A DNA stretch of 64,000 nucleotides from Gammaproteobacteria bacterium (GTDB taxonomy: Bacteria > Pseudomonadota > Gammaproteobacteria > JAABTG01), in the NCBI GenBank assembly GCA_017999615.1, contig JAGNLM010000002.1, positions 109,289 through 173,288 of the forward strand, in the 5' to 3' direction. Positions within the stretch are counted from its first letter, which is position 1. Each line of letters starts with the position of its first letter. A program made the position numbers and the translations under genes. Under the pieces are notes generated by a model. The model searched no databases, was not told the DNA's origin, and was given only the letters and a program-made list of their open reading frames with translations. This document shows, piece after piece, positions 27,571 through 37,030 of this stretch.

Positions 27571-27756
27571 GGCTCAATCCCCTCGCAGGCAGGCCGCGCG
27601 ACCGGCGGCCGACGGTGGCGTATCTGCGGTTCTCGGCGCCCCGGGGCGCCCCTTGAGCCGCTTCAGTCCCGCGCCGCAAAGGCCGAAACTGTGACGGGTC
27701 GGCGCCGGCCCAGACTGGCGCCGCCTCGCCCGTTCGCCGCAACCTCCGGAGACCCC
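27571..27756. promoter_or_regulatory. Divergent intergenic region upstream of operon B and the TolB-like gene
   Basis: These 186 bases separate divergent starts and must contain the operon B promoter. Both ribosome binding sites are clear (GAGGGG for the minus-strand gene, GGAG for the plus-strand GTG). I cannot identify convincing -35/-10 hexamers or an operator palindrome. Confidence 0.35.
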
Positions 27757-28803
27757 GTGGCCCATTCTATCGTTGCCCCCCTGCTCCTCGCCCTCACCAC
27801 CCTGATGGCCGTCGCCCCCGGCGCCGCCACTGCCGGCGCCGCCACTGCCGATGACCGCGCCAGCTCCCGGCGCGAGCGGGTCGCCTTCGAGCGGGAGGGC
27901 CAGGTCTGGCTGCTCGACGCCGGCGCCCCCGAGCGGCCCGTCGCCCGGGGCGGCTGCCCGGCCCTGTCCCCCGACGGGACGCGCCTCGCCTTCTGCCGCG
28001 TCTCGGGGCGGGTCCCCGACGGTGGGCCCGACACGGTGGTGACCCGGCCGCTCGCGCAGGGGCCCGAGCGAGTCTGGGTGGGTGAGGAGACACCGGGGGT
28101 GGTGGGGGACCTCGCGTGGAGCCCCGACGACGAGCGGCTCGCCTTCCTGTTTCACCTGGCCTCGGGGGGCAACGAGGTCCGGCTCCTGGATCCCGCCGGC
28201 GGGCGTGCCGTCCCGGTGCCCCTGGAGCGCGGTCGGGACCCCGCCTCCCTCTGGGGCCTCGCCTGGGCCCCCGACGGCCGCTCGCTGGTCGCTCACGACA
28301 TGAGCCAGCTCCTGCGCTTCACCCTCGACGGGCACGTGCTGGAGCGCATCCCCCTGCCCGAGCTGACCGGCGCCCGGATCGAGGGCGTGACGAGCAGCGA
28401 CCGCTACGTGCCCTCGCCCCGGGACGGGACCCTCTACGCCTACACCGGCTCGGTGCCCGGCACGGCCCGGTTCGAAGCGGTGATGCACGAGCCGAACACC
28501 GCCCTGTTCCTGCACGACCGCTTCCTCGGGCGGGGCAAGAACCTGCGTCTCACCGGCAAGGAGGTGACCGCCTTCGACCCCGTGTGGTCGGCCGACGGGG
28601 AATACCTCTATTTCACCGGCTATCGCGACACCCAGGCCCGCGAGCCCTACCCGTTCCGGATCCTGCGCGTGCACCGCACCGGCCGCGGCCTACGCGAGAT
28701 CGCGCGGGGAGAGCGACCGAGCGTAGCCCGGGGACATTCTGGCTTTTCCATCACCACCGTGCCCTCGCCTCGCCCGGGTACCCGGGTGACGGGAGAGCGT
28801 TAG
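27757..28803 (+). CDS. Exported TolB-like (PD40) beta-propeller protein
   Basis: GTG 27757 has CGGAG five bases upstream; the frame stays open far upstream but only antisense to the giant gene. The 348-residue product has a signal peptide (about 1-27) and PD40/TolB-type blades: GGCPALSPDGTRLAFCR, VVGDLAWSPDDERLAFLF, LWGLAWAPDGRSLVAHD, FDPVWSADGEYLYFTGYR. Unlike TolB it lacks an N-terminal D1 domain. The last ~24 residues, from GHSGFSITTVPSPRPGTRV to the TAG at 28801, are read from the repeat element at 28730-28830, so the original C-terminus has been overwritten. Confidence 0.75.
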   Translation: MAHSIVAPLLLALTTLMAVAPGAATAGAATADDRASSRRERVAFEREGQVWLLDAGAPERPVARGGCPALSPDGTRLAFCRVSGRVPDGGPDTVVTRPLAQGPERVWVGEETPGVVGDLAWSPDDERLAFLFHLASGGNEVRLLDPAGGRAVPVPLERGRDPASLWGLAWAPDGRSLVAHDMSQLLRFTLDGHVLERIPLPELTGARIEGVTSSDRYVPSPRDGTLYAYTGSVPGTARFEAVMHEPNTALFLHDRFLGRGKNLRLTGKEVTAFDPVWSADGEYLYFTGYRDTQAREPYPFRILRVHRTGRGLREIARGERPSVARGHSGFSITTVPSPRPGTRVTGER

Positions 28804-28830
28804 AGGTGGTGGAAAAACCAGAATGTCCCC
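28730..28830. repeat. Full copy of the REP/MITE-like element with 25-bp inverted arms
   Basis: The left arm (28730-28754) starts GGGGACATTCTGGCTTTTCC; its complement is the right arm (28806-28830), GTGGTGGAAAAACCAGAATG followed by TCCCC, matching at 23 of 25 positions. The centre holds CCCGGGTACCCGGG (28773-28786). The interior and right arm match the 90-bp units at 1-217 closely. The right arm ends nine bases before the actP stop codon. Confidence 0.9.
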
Positions 28831-28838
28831 ATTTCCCT

Positions 28839-30386
28839 CTACTCCGCTCCCACCCCCAGGTAGGTCCGCAGCTTCTCGCTTTCATACTGCGCGGCCGCGG
28901 AGGGCTCACGCCGCAGGAGCGAGACCAGCACGCCCACCGCGAAGGCCGCCGTCATGGAGATGATGGCAGGGTTCTTCAGGGCGAAGAGGGCCTGGGGGTG
29001 CTTCAACAGGTCGACCCACACCGTCGGGCTGATGACGATGAGCCCCACCGCGAGGACGGTCCCGGTGACGATGCTCGCGACCGCTCCCGCCGTGGTGAAC
29101 CCCTTCCACATGATGGAGAGCAGCAGCGCCGGGAAGTTGGCGCTGGCGGCCACCGCGAAGGCGAGGCCGACCATGAAGGCCACGTTCTGCCCCTTGAAGG
29201 CGATGCCGAGCACGATGGCCAGCACGCCGAGGAGCAGCGTCGCGACCTTCGCCACGCGCACCTCCTCCGCCTCGGAGGACCGCCCGTCGCGGAACACGTT
29301 GACGTAGAGGTCGTGGGACAGGGTGGAGGCGCCCGCCAGCGTGAGGCCCGCCACCACCGCCAGGATCGTGGCGAAGGCCACCGCGGCGATGAAGCCGAGG
29401 AAGACCGTGCCCCCGATCGCCTCGGCGAGCAGCGGCGCCGCCATGTTGCCGCCCTTGTCGATGCTGGAGATGGCCTCCTGCCCCACCACCGTCATGGCGC
29501 CGAAGCCGATGATGAAGGTGAGGATGTAGAAGTAGCCGATAAACCCGGTGGCGTAGAAGACGCTCTTGCGAGCCTCCTTGGCGTCGGGGACCGTGTAGAA
29601 GCGCATCAGGATGTGCGGAAGGCCCGCCGTCCCGAACATGAGCGCAAGCCCGAGGGAGATCGCGTCCCAGGGGTTCGCCACCAGCCCGCCCGGGGCGAGC
29701 ACCTTGTCGCCGTAGCGCACGGCGGAGGCGTCGAACAGCGCGACCGGGTCGAAGCCGTAGCGCGAGAGCGTCAGCACCACCAGCACGGTCGCCCCGCCGA
29801 GGAGCAGCCCCGCCTTGATGATCTGCACCCAGGTCGTGGCAAGCATGCCCCCGAACAGCACGTAGGCGATCATGACCCCGCCAACCACGACGACCGCGAG
29901 CTCGTAGGGCAGGCCGAACATCAGCTTGATCAGGTTGCCGGCGCCCACCATCTGGGCGATCAGGTAGAAGGCGACCGTCGTCAGCGCCCCCACCGAGGCC
30001 GCGATCCGGATGGGCTTCTGCCGCAGGCGGTAGGCCACCACGTCCGCGAAGGTGTACTTGCCCAGGTTGCGCAGCGGCTCGGCGATCAGGAACAGGATGA
30101 TCGGCCACCCCACCAGGAACCCGATGGAATAGATGAGACCGTCGTAGCCCTTGAGGGACACCAGGCCCGCGATGCCGAGGAAGGAGGCCGCGCTCATGTA
30201 GTCGCCGGCGAGGGCGAGGCCGTTCTGGAAGCCGGAGATGCTGCGCCCCGCCGCGTAGTACTCGCGTGCGGTGCGCGTGCGCTTCGCGGCCCACCAGGTG
30301 ATCCAGAGGGTGACCGCGACGAAGACGAAGAAGAACGCGATCGAGATCGCGTTGGGCTCACCGACTGTCGTCTGGAACTTTTCCAT
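28839..30386 (-). CDS. actP: Cation/acetate symporter ActP
   Basis: This 515-residue sodium:solute symporter family protein has about 13 hydrophobic segments. It carries family hallmarks such as [20 protein letters not shown] near the N-terminus, [14 protein letters not shown], and [20 protein letters not shown] in the middle. It imports acetate and other short monocarboxylates across the inner membrane. ATG 30386 lies three bases after the yjcH stop with GAGGAC upstream, so the pair is one operon. Length and partner gene match E. coli ActP/YjcH. Confidence 0.95.
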   Translation of the reverse strand: MEKFQTTVGEPNAISIAFFFVFVAVTLWITWWAAKRTRTAREYYAAGRSISGFQNGLALAGDYMSAASFLGIAGLVSLKGYDGLIYSIGFLVGWPIILFLIAEPLRNLGKYTFADVVAYRLRQKPIRIAASVGALTTVAFYLIAQMVGAGNLIKLMFGLPYELAVVVVGGVMIAYVLFGGMLATTWVQIIKAGLLLGGATVLVVLTLSRYGFDPVALFDASAVRYGDKVLAPGGLVANPWDAISLGLALMFGTAGLPHILMRFYTVPDAKEARKSVFYATGFIGYFYILTFIIGFGAMTVVGQEAISSIDKGGNMAAPLLAEAIGGTVFLGFIAAVAFATILAVVAGLTLAGASTLSHDLYVNVFRDGRSSEAEEVRVAKVATLLLGVLAIVLGIAFKGQNVAFMVGLAFAVAASANFPALLLSIMWKGFTTAGAVASIVTGTVLAVGLIVISPTVWVDLLKHPQALFALKNPAIISMTAAFAVGVLVSLLRREPSAAAQYESEKLRTYLGVGAE

Positions 30387-30389
30387 GGC

Positions 30390-30695
30390 TCAGTCCTCGA
30401 GCTGGCTCTTCAACGAGGCGACCGCCGCGTCGTAGCGGCCGTTCGCCCACCACACGTAGAGGCCCGTGAGGACCCAAGCGAACAGGATGACCCCGACTCC
30501 GACCGGGATGCCCACGGTCAGGTGCTCGCCGATGCGTGCCGCGAGCGAGCCCTTCGCGAAGGCCAGCACGAGGACGAACCCGAAATAGACGAGGAGGATC
30601 GCCGCGGTGAGGGTCAGTGACACCATCCAGCGCTGGCGGACCAGCGCATGAAGCTCGGACGAGCCGAGCACCTCGGAAACGGAGCGGTTGCGCAT
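30390..30695 (-). CDS. yjcH: DUF485 inner-membrane protein YjcH
   Basis: ATG 30695 follows GGGGAGG at ideal spacing; an upstream in-frame ATG at 30761 lacks a site. The 101-residue product has two membrane helices (about 27-50 and 60-85) joined by a short loop, the DUF485 pattern. Such proteins are co-transcribed with ActP-type symporters and thought to assist them, though the mechanism is not established. Confidence 0.9.
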   Translation of the reverse strand: MRNRSVSEVLGSSELHALVRQRWMVSLTLTAAILLVYFGFVLVLAFAKGSLAARIGEHLTVGIPVGVGVILFAWVLTGLYVWWANGRYDAAVASLKSQLED

Positions 30696-30762
30696 CTCGG
30701 ACCTCCCCTGACAGGTTGTGGAAAGACCTGCACCGACAGGATTGATTGATATTAGGTGCATC

Positions 30763-30776
30763 CCGGAAAATTCCGG
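30763..30776. promoter_or_regulatory. Short inverted repeat upstream of yjcH-actP
   Basis: CCGGAA and TTCCGG are separated by two bases. The site lies in an unusually AT-rich part of the 187-base intergenic region, about 70 bases upstream of the yjcH start. TAATAT on the minus strand (about 30749-30754) may be a -10. It could be an operator for acetate-responsive control; this is inference. Confidence 0.35.
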
Positions 30777-30882
30777 TATAGGGCATAAGGGATAGGAGCG
30801 CCAGACCCGGCCCTGGAGGCCGGACAGGGACGGGGCCGCTGATCCCCGGTGCTCGAGGCCGGGCGTGGCGGGCCCGCGGCGG

Positions 30883-32829
30883 CTAGACCCGGCCGTAGAG
30901 CCCGAAGTCGAGCGCGACCTTGGTCTGGAGCTTGCGCGCCTGACGGAAGGCCTCCTTGAGGATCCGGCGGTCCAGCTCGTTCAGGCGCTCCGGGTCGATG
31001 CGGTTTCCCGCGTCCCCGGCGCCGTCGAGCTCCAGGTGCTGGCGGCGCAGGCGCAGCAGCTGGATGAAGGAGAAGGCCTGGCACCAGGCCTCTACCTCGT
31101 CGGCGGGGAGCCGCCCCGCGCCCGCCGCCGCGCGCAGGCGCTCGACGGTGCTGGTCGGGGTGAGCGCCGCGGCGAGGGAGTAGATGCGCGCCGCGTCCAC
31201 GAACGGCGTGGCCCCGTTCATCTTCAGGTTGATGGTGTTCGGGTGGCTTCCGCCGGCCGCCACCACGAAGTCGCGGACCACGCCGAGCGGCGGGCGGTTC
31301 TCGAGCGCGTTCGCCGCGAGGTAGTGCAGGAAACGCGGGTTGGCGGCCACCGTGGGGCCGAGCCAGTCGCGCAGCTCCCGCGCGAGCGAGGCATCGCCGT
31401 AGGCGCTGCGGAAATCGAAGAAGATCGCCGCGTGCAGGATGTCCTCGGCGCTCCCGCGGTACACCCACTCGGCGAACTGGCGGCGCCACTCCGGCAGGCT
31501 GAGGCACCAGCGGGGATTGCCCGCCATCACCCCACCCTTGCAGAGGGGGAACCCACAGCGGTCGAGCTCCCCGTTGATGCGCTCGGCGAGGGGCAGGACC
31601 CGCCCGCGGATCTCCTCCGTGTCCCCGCCCGCCGGAACCTCGAAGATGATGCCGTTGTCCTGGTCGGTCGCGAGCGTCTGCTCGAAGCGGCCCTCGCTGC
31701 CGAGGGCGAGCCAGCACCAGCGCAGGCCGGCGAGGGCATCGCCGGCGCCGGAGAGCTCGATGACCCGCTCGGTGAGACGGTCGTTCAGGGTGGAGACCAG
31801 GCGGGTCAGGGGATCGGGCGCCAGCCCCTGGGCCAGCATGGTGCGCGCCAAGCGCCGCACGGCCCGGGCGGCGTGCCGCAGGTCCTCGAAGCTCCCGGCG
31901 CGCCGTAAGGACTCGGCGACCTCCTTGACGCCCACCTGCTGGAGCGAGAAGAGGTCCTTCTCCGAGACCACCCCCAGCAGCCGACCCGGTGCCACGACCA
32001 GCACGTGGCGGATGCCGTGCCGGGCCATGGCGAGCGCCGCTTCGTGGGCGGCCGCCTCGGGCGGCAGGCTGACGACGGCCGTGCTCATCACCGCGCCGAT
32101 GGGCGCGTCCAGGTCGCCGCCCTCGGCATTGACCCGCAGCAGGTCCCGCAGGGTAAAGATCCCGGCCGGCACGCCCTCCGGCGTGACCACCACCATGGCC
32201 CCGATGCCCTCCGCGTGCATGCGCCGGAGCGCCTCGCGCAGCGGGAGCTCCGGGCCACAGGCGACTGGCTCCCGGCGCAGGACGTCCCCCAGCCGGCTGC
32301 CGAGGGACCGCCCGGCCATCCCGGTCTCCTCCTGGCGGGCCTGCACGACGCGCTGGGACTGCTCGAGGAGCGCGGCGAGGCGCCGGGTGCAGAAGTCCTG
32401 GAAGACGGGGCTCAGCTCGAGGAGCGTCTGGAAATCGGCGGCGGGTAACAGGTAGCAGGTGGTCTCGGCGAGCGCGCGGTAGGTGAACAGGACCGGGCGC
32501 GCGGTGAGCAGCGCCGCCAGCGGGAAACAGCTCCCTTCGCCGAGGGGGATGCTGTCCGCGCCGCCGGGTCCTCCCCCGACGGGGGGCTCGGCCACCACCT
32601 CGCCGCCGCCCACCAACTGGAGCCACTCGGGCGGTCCCCGGCCGGAGTCGAGCACGACCTCCCCCGCCGCGTAACGGACCCAGGACAGCCGCTCCACCAC
32701 GAACTCCAGGTGGTCCGGGTCCATGCGGTCGAAGGGGGCGTGGCCGCGCAGGAACTCTTGCACCGCGGCGGCGTGGGCGCTCGGCAGCGGGGTCGGCCCG
32801 GTGGGTGAAGCGGAGGGGGTCATGGCCAT
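30883..32829 (-). CDS. cNMP-binding-like/CBS/DUF294 nucleotidyltransferase-type signal protein
   Basis: The start is ATG 32829 or the ATG two codons on; both have weak sites. The 648-residue cytoplasmic protein has a cyclic-nucleotide-binding-like fold (about 20-150) and two CBS motifs (about 170-285; [21 protein letters not shown] and [21 protein letters not shown]). DUF294 nucleotidyltransferase domain residues follow (about 330-475; [19 protein letters not shown]) and then DUF294_C. This architecture recurs beside actP-DUF485 genes in Proteobacteria and probably senses adenylates or acetate status. The phosphate-binding cassette of the first domain is degenerate (no FGE motif), so cAMP binding is doubtful. 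Confidence 0.85.
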   Translation of the reverse strand: MAMTPSASPTGPTPLPSAHAAAVQEFLRGHAPFDRMDPDHLEFVVERLSWVRYAAGEVVLDSGRGPPEWLQLVGGGEVVAEPPVGGGPGGADSIPLGEGSCFPLAALLTARPVLFTYRALAETTCYLLPAADFQTLLELSPVFQDFCTRRLAALLEQSQRVVQARQEETGMAGRSLGSRLGDVLRREPVACGPELPLREALRRMHAEGIGAMVVVTPEGVPAGIFTLRDLLRVNAEGGDLDAPIGAVMSTAVVSLPPEAAAHEAALAMARHGIRHVLVVAPGRLLGVVSEKDLFSLQQVGVKEVAESLRRAGSFEDLRHAARAVRRLARTMLAQGLAPDPLTRLVSTLNDRLTERVIELSGAGDALAGLRWCWLALGSEGRFEQTLATDQDNGIIFEVPAGGDTEEIRGRVLPLAERINGELDRCGFPLCKGGVMAGNPRWCLSLPEWRRQFAEWVYRGSAEDILHAAIFFDFRSAYGDASLARELRDWLGPTVAANPRFLHYLAANALENRPPLGVVRDFVVAAGGSHPNTINLKMNGATPFVDAARIYSLAAALTPTSTVERLRAAAGAGRLPADEVEAWCQAFSFIQLLRLRRQHLELDGAGDAGNRIDPERLNELDRRILKEAFRQARKLQTKVALDFGLYGRV

Positions 32830-32931
32830 TTTCAGGATAGCACCGCCGCTCCGCGCCGGCGGCCCACGCCTGCGGTCCCCCCAGCCGGCGGTTCGGCTAC
32901 CATAGGGGCGGGCCGACAGGGGGGAATCGCC

Positions 32932-33426
32932 GTGGAGAATCCGGTCGTGGGCGTGGTGATGGGCAGCGAGAGCGACTGGGGGGTGATGCAGCCGGCCACC
33001 CGCATGCTCGAGGAATTCGGGGTGGCCTGGGAGGCCCGGGTGATCTCCGCGCACCGCTCGCCGGACGTGGCCTTCGCCTACGCGGAGCAGGCGGCCGGCC
33101 GAGGCCTGCGCTGCATCATCGCGGGGGCCGGCGGCGCCGCACACCTGCCCGGGGTGCTGGCCGCCAAGACGACCCTGCCCGTGCTCGGCGTCCCGGTTCC
33201 CTCGCGCCACCTGCAGGGCCTCGACTCGCTCCTCTCCATCGTGCAGATGCCGAAGGGCATCCCGGTGGCGACCTTCGCCCTCGGGGAGGCGGGCGCTGCC
33301 AACGCGGCCCTCTTCGCCGTCGCGATGCTGGCCGTCACCGACCCCGCCCTCGCCGAGCGGCTGGGCGAGTACCGCGCAGGGCTCGCCCGGGCCGTCGAGG
33401 CCGCGCGGGTGCCGCCGCCCTCGTGA
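32932..33426 (+). CDS. purE: N5-carboxyaminoimidazole ribonucleotide mutase PurE (class I)
   Basis: GTG 32932 follows a GGGGGGA site by six bases. The 164-residue protein carries GSESDW near the N-terminus, ISAHRSPD with the catalytic His, and the conserved [14 protein letters not shown] loop. It moves the carboxylate of N5-CAIR to C4 to give CAIR in purine synthesis, working with PurK, whose GTG overlaps its stop (GTGA). A 102-base divergent gap upstream must hold the promoter. Confidence 0.95.
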   Translation: MENPVVGVVMGSESDWGVMQPATRMLEEFGVAWEARVISAHRSPDVAFAYAEQAAGRGLRCIIAGAGGAAHLPGVLAAKTTLPVLGVPVPSRHLQGLDSLLSIVQMPKGIPVATFALGEAGAANAALFAVAMLAVTDPALAERLGEYRAGLARAVEAARVPPPS

Positions 33427-34589
33427 TTGCCCCCGGCGCCACCCTGGGGATGGTGGGCGGCGGGCAGCTCGGCCGCCTGTTCACCCTCGCGGCGCAGAGC
33501 ATGGGGTACCGGGTCACGGTGCTCGACCCCGGAGCCGAGAGTCCCGCGGGGAACGTCGCCGACGGACACGTGCGCGCCGGGTACCTCGACCCCGAGGGGC
33601 TGCGTCAGCTGGCGCGGCTCTGCGCCGCGGCAACCGCCGAGTTCGAGAAGGTCCCCGCCGAGGCCCTGCGCCGGCTCGGCGAGCGCTGCCAGGTCGCCCC
33701 GACGGTGGCGAGCGTCGAGGTGCTCCAGGACCGGATGCGCCAGCGGGAGTTCCTCGCCCGGCACGGCGTCGCCACCGTGCCCTGCACCGTCGTGCGGGGC
33801 CCCCAGGACCTCGCCGGCGCCGGCGGAGACCTCTACCCCGCGGTCATGAAGCTCAGCCGCTTCGGCTACGAAGGCAAGGACCAGTACCGGGTCTCGGGCC
33901 CCGACGAGGCGGCCTACGCCCTGGCCGCGATGGGCTGCGAGCCCTGCGTGCTGGAGCATCAGGTGCCGCTCGCCCGCGAGGTCTCGGTGGTGGTGGCGCG
34001 GGGCGCGGACGCACAGGTGGCCACTTTTCCGGTGGCCGAGAACGAGCACCGCCACTGCGTCCTGGAGCTCACCACGGTGCCCGCCCGGATCCCCCCCGAG
34101 CTGGCACGCGACGCCGTGGCGGTGGCCACGGCGGTGGCCGAGGCCCTCGAGTACCGGGGGGTGCTCTGCGTCGAGCTCTTCGTGCTGGAGGACGGCCGCC
34201 TGTTGGTGAGCGACGTCTCCCCCCGCCCGCACAACAGCGGGCACTACACCCTCGACGCCTGCCTCACCTCCCAGTTCGAGCAGCAGGTCCGCGCCCTCTG
34301 CGGGCTGCCCCTCGGCGACACCCGCCTGCACGCACCCGCGGTGATGGTGAACCTGCTGGGCGACCTGTGGCGCCGCGGCGAGCCGGACTGGGGCGCGGTG
34401 CTCGCCCACCCGCGCGTCAAGCTGCACCTGTACGGCAAGCGCGAGGCGCGTCCCGGGCGCAAGATGGGCCACCTGACCGTGCTCGGGGACAGCGTGGAGG
34501 GGGCGCGGGCCGAGGCGCTGGAGATCCGGGCCCGACTGCGCGAGCGTGCCCGTCTGGGGGCCGGTGCCGGAGACCCCTCGGGGGCCTGA
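33423..34589 (+). CDS. purK: N5-carboxyaminoimidazole ribonucleotide synthetase PurK (ATP-grasp)
   Basis: The 388-residue product is translationally coupled to purE. It has [11 protein letters not shown] at the N-terminus, the ATP-grasp domain (about 90-290), and the [10 protein letters not shown] and [10 protein letters not shown]-terminal motifs. It makes N5-CAIR from AIR, ATP and bicarbonate. Several usually conserved positions differ: the common GGYDGKGQ loop reads FGYEGKDQ, and the metal-binding NE before the APRPHNSGH motif reads SD. The enzyme may be divergent but functional, since a metal-ligand Asp can replace Glu. Confidence 0.9.
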   Translation: MIAPGATLGMVGGGQLGRLFTLAAQSMGYRVTVLDPGAESPAGNVADGHVRAGYLDPEGLRQLARLCAAATAEFEKVPAEALRRLGERCQVAPTVASVEVLQDRMRQREFLARHGVATVPCTVVRGPQDLAGAGGDLYPAVMKLSRFGYEGKDQYRVSGPDEAAYALAAMGCEPCVLEHQVPLAREVSVVVARGADAQVATFPVAENEHRHCVLELTTVPARIPPELARDAVAVATAVAEALEYRGVLCVELFVLEDGRLLVSDVSPRPHNSGHYTLDACLTSQFEQQVRALCGLPLGDTRLHAPAVMVNLLGDLWRRGEPDWGAVLAHPRVKLHLYGKREARPGRKMGHLTVLGDSVEGARAEALEIRARLRERARLGAGAGDPSGA

Positions 34590-34625
34590 CCTGACCCGCG
34601 GCCTGCGCGCGCCGGGCGACCCGGC

Positions 34626-34653
34626 GGCGCTCGCCGCCCCGCCTGCGAGCGCC
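34626..34653. terminator. Bidirectional hairpin between purK and the GGDEF-EAL gene
   Basis: GGCGCTCGC (34626-34634) pairs perfectly with GCGAGCGCC (34645-34653) around a ten-base loop. It ends three bases before the stop codon of the convergent gene. No T-run is present; the 9-bp all-matched stem still suggests a shared terminator. Confidence 0.5.
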
Positions 34654-34655
34654 CC

Positions 34656-36938
34656 TCAGGCCAGGCGCCGGCCGATGAGCCAGGCCGCCTGCTCGGCGGG
34701 GACGGGGCGGGAGAACAGGTACCCCTGCCCGTACGGGCAGCCCAGCTCGCGCAGCGCGGCGGCCTCCCGGTCGGTCTCCACCCCTTCCGCGACGGTCGTC
34801 ATCTCCAGGGAGCGGGCGAGGCTCAGGATGGCACGGACGATCCCGGAGCTCCCCGCCGCACCGTCCAGGTCCCTCACGAACGACCGGTCCACCTTCAGCA
34901 CCTGGAACGGGAAGCGATGGAGGTGGCCGAGGGAGGAGTAGCCGGTGCCGAAGTCGTCGAGCGAGAGCGCCACCCCGAGGGCCCTGAGAGCCGAGAGCTT
35001 CTCGGCGGCCACGTCCGCGTTCTCCATCAGCGCCGTCTCGGTGAGCTCGAGCTTGAGCCGCTCCGGCTCGACACCGTGGCGGGCGAGCGCATCCGCGACC
35101 ACCTCCACCAGGTCGGGCTGGGAGAGCTGGCGCGGGGAGAGATTGACGCTCACCGACAGGTCGCAGGCCTCGGCGCGCCCTCCCCGCCACTCGGCCAGCT
35201 GGCGCAGGGACTCCTCCAGGACCCAGCGGCCGATGGGGACGATGAGGCCGGTGTCCTCGGCGAGGGGGATGAAGTCGGCGGGCGACACCAGGCCGCGCAC
35301 GGGGTGCATCCAGCGCACCAGGGCCTCGAAACCCACCAGGCGGCCTGCAGCGAGGTCCACGATGGGCTGGTAGTACACGCGCAGCTGCTTCTCACGCAGC
35401 GCGCGCCGCAGGTCACCCTCCAGGGTCAGCAGCTCCCGGGCACGCCCGTGGAGCTCGGAGCGGAACAGCGCGTGCCCCGCGCGGCCCCGGGCCTTGGCCT
35501 GGTACATCGCGATGTCGGCGTCGCGCAGGAGGTCGACCGCGCTGGCGTAGCGGCCCTCGTTCATGACCACCCCGATGCTCGCCGTCACGTGGACCTCGCG
35601 CCCCGCGACCAGCATCGGGTCCGAGAGACTGGAGTGCACGCGCTCGGCCACGCAGATGGCGTCGTCGGCGTGCTTCAGCCCCCCCACCAGCAGGACGAAC
35701 TCGTCCCCCCCCAGGCGCGCCACCGTGTCGCTCGGGCGCACGCAGGACTGCAGGCGGTGGGAGGTCTCCTGCAGCAACTCGTCGCCGATGGGGTGCCCGA
35801 AACTGTCGTTCACCAGCTTGAAACGGTCGAGGTCGATGAAAAGGACCGCGATGCGCTGCGTCGCGTCACGGGCCGCCTGGAGCAGCGCCCGGTCCAGGCG
35901 GTCCAGGAACAGCGCCCGGTTCGGCAGCCCCGTCAGCGCGTCGTGGAAGGCGTCGAACTGCAGCCGCTCCTCGGCCAGGCGCCGCTCGGTGACGTCGGTC
36001 AGCGAGCCCGCCATGCGGTACGCCATCCCTGCGGCGTTGCGCACTGCGAGCCCGCGCGCCAGCATCCAGCGGTACGCGCCGTCCTTCGTGCGGATGCGGA
36101 ACTCGCACTCGAAGTGCGCCGAGTCCCCCGCGAGGTGGGAGGCCAGGGTGGCCACGACCTGCCCGTGCTCGTCGGGGTGCACCCGGTCGAGCCACTCCTC
36201 GGGCGAGTCGCCGACGTCCTCCTCGGCGTAGCCCAGCATCGCCTTCCAGCGCGGGGAGAAGTAGGTCCGGCGGCCCAGCAGGTCCCAGTCCCACAGCCCG
36301 TCGTTGGAGCCCTCGGCGGCGAGCGCGTAGCGCTCCTCGCTCGCCCGCAGCCGCTCCTCGGCGAGCCGGCGGGCCGTGACGTCCTCGACGAACCCCTCGT
36401 AGTAGAGGAGTCGCCCCGCGGCGTCGCGCACGGCCCGGACGCTCTCGGAGACCCAGATCCGCGCACCGTCCCTGCGGCGCACCTCGGACTCGCAGTCCGT
36501 CACGCCACCCCGGCGCTCCACGTGCTCCAGGATCTCCCGGCGTCGGCCGGGGTCTACGTAGAAATGCTCGGGTGCCTGCGCGAGGCCGGCCTCGAGGTCG
36601 GCGGGCGAGTCGTACGCGTAGATCCGGGCCAGGGCAGGGTTAGCGGCGAGGTAACGGCCCTCAGGGGTGGTCTGGAAGATCCCCCAGGTGGCGTTCTCGA
36701 AGATGGACTGGTACCGGGCCTCGGCGGCGACCGCCCGGGCGGTGAGCGAGACCTCGACGGGCGGCGCGGCGGTGCCGATTCCCGGCAGGACGTCGGCCAG
36801 GACGGCGGGGGGCACGGCAGGCCCCGGCCGGGCCGTCCTCGCGCGCGCCGCGGGCCTGCCGCCGGCGGCGTCGGTGGCCCTCGCCCGGTTCGTCGCCTGG
36901 CGCGGCTGTGCACCGGGCGGTCGCGAGGTGGATGTCAT
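34656..36938 (-). CDS. PAS-PAS-GGDEF-EAL c-di-GMP signalling protein
   Basis: The start is uncertain: ATG 36938 gives 760 residues, GTG 36989 gives 777; neither has a good site. Two PAS/PAC units (about 75-190 and 195-315; SIFENATWGIFQTTPEGR and SNDGLWDWDLLGRRTYFSPRW) precede a GGDEF domain with an intact GGDEF motif at 410-414. The EAL domain has an intact EAL at 538-540 plus DDFGTG and AEGVET. Both catalytic sites look complete, so it may make and/or degrade c-di-GMP under PAS control. No membrane segment is seen, so it is probably cytoplasmic. Confidence 0.9.
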   Translation of the reverse strand: MTSTSRPPGAQPRQATNRARATDAAGGRPAARARTARPGPAVPPAVLADVLPGIGTAAPPVEVSLTARAVAAEARYQSIFENATWGIFQTTPEGRYLAANPALARIYAYDSPADLEAGLAQAPEHFYVDPGRRREILEHVERRGGVTDCESEVRRRDGARIWVSESVRAVRDAAGRLLYYEGFVEDVTARRLAEERLRASEERYALAAEGSNDGLWDWDLLGRRTYFSPRWKAMLGYAEEDVGDSPEEWLDRVHPDEHGQVVATLASHLAGDSAHFECEFRIRTKDGAYRWMLARGLAVRNAAGMAYRMAGSLTDVTERRLAEERLQFDAFHDALTGLPNRALFLDRLDRALLQAARDATQRIAVLFIDLDRFKLVNDSFGHPIGDELLQETSHRLQSCVRPSDTVARLGGDEFVLLVGGLKHADDAICVAERVHSSLSDPMLVAGREVHVTASIGVVMNEGRYASAVDLLRDADIAMYQAKARGRAGHALFRSELHGRARELLTLEGDLRRALREKQLRVYYQPIVDLAAGRLVGFEALVRWMHPVRGLVSPADFIPLAEDTGLIVPIGRWVLEESLRQLAEWRGGRAEACDLSVSVNLSPRQLSQPDLVEVVADALARHGVEPERLKLELTETALMENADVAAEKLSALRALGVALSLDDFGTGYSSLGHLHRFPFQVLKVDRSFVRDLDGAAGSSGIVRAILSLARSLEMTTVAEGVETDREAAALRELGCPYGQGYLFSRPVPAEQAAWLIGRRLA

Positions 36939-37030
36939 GCCATGTACGGAGCCGTGGCGCCGGAAGAACGCCACCGCTCCTATCGGCACCCCCCGCGAAG
37001 ACCTTGAGCCGCGGCGGCGGTGCGCCGCCG

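Noticed and set aside
21499-27756. An open plus-strand frame of over 2,000 codons opposite the giant operon B gene
   Set aside because: It is a by-product of strong GC bias at third positions. The antisense protein is Arg/Gly/His-rich with no domain, while the minus strand has a signal peptide, recognisable domains and coupled neighbours. Only the part from 27757 is real.
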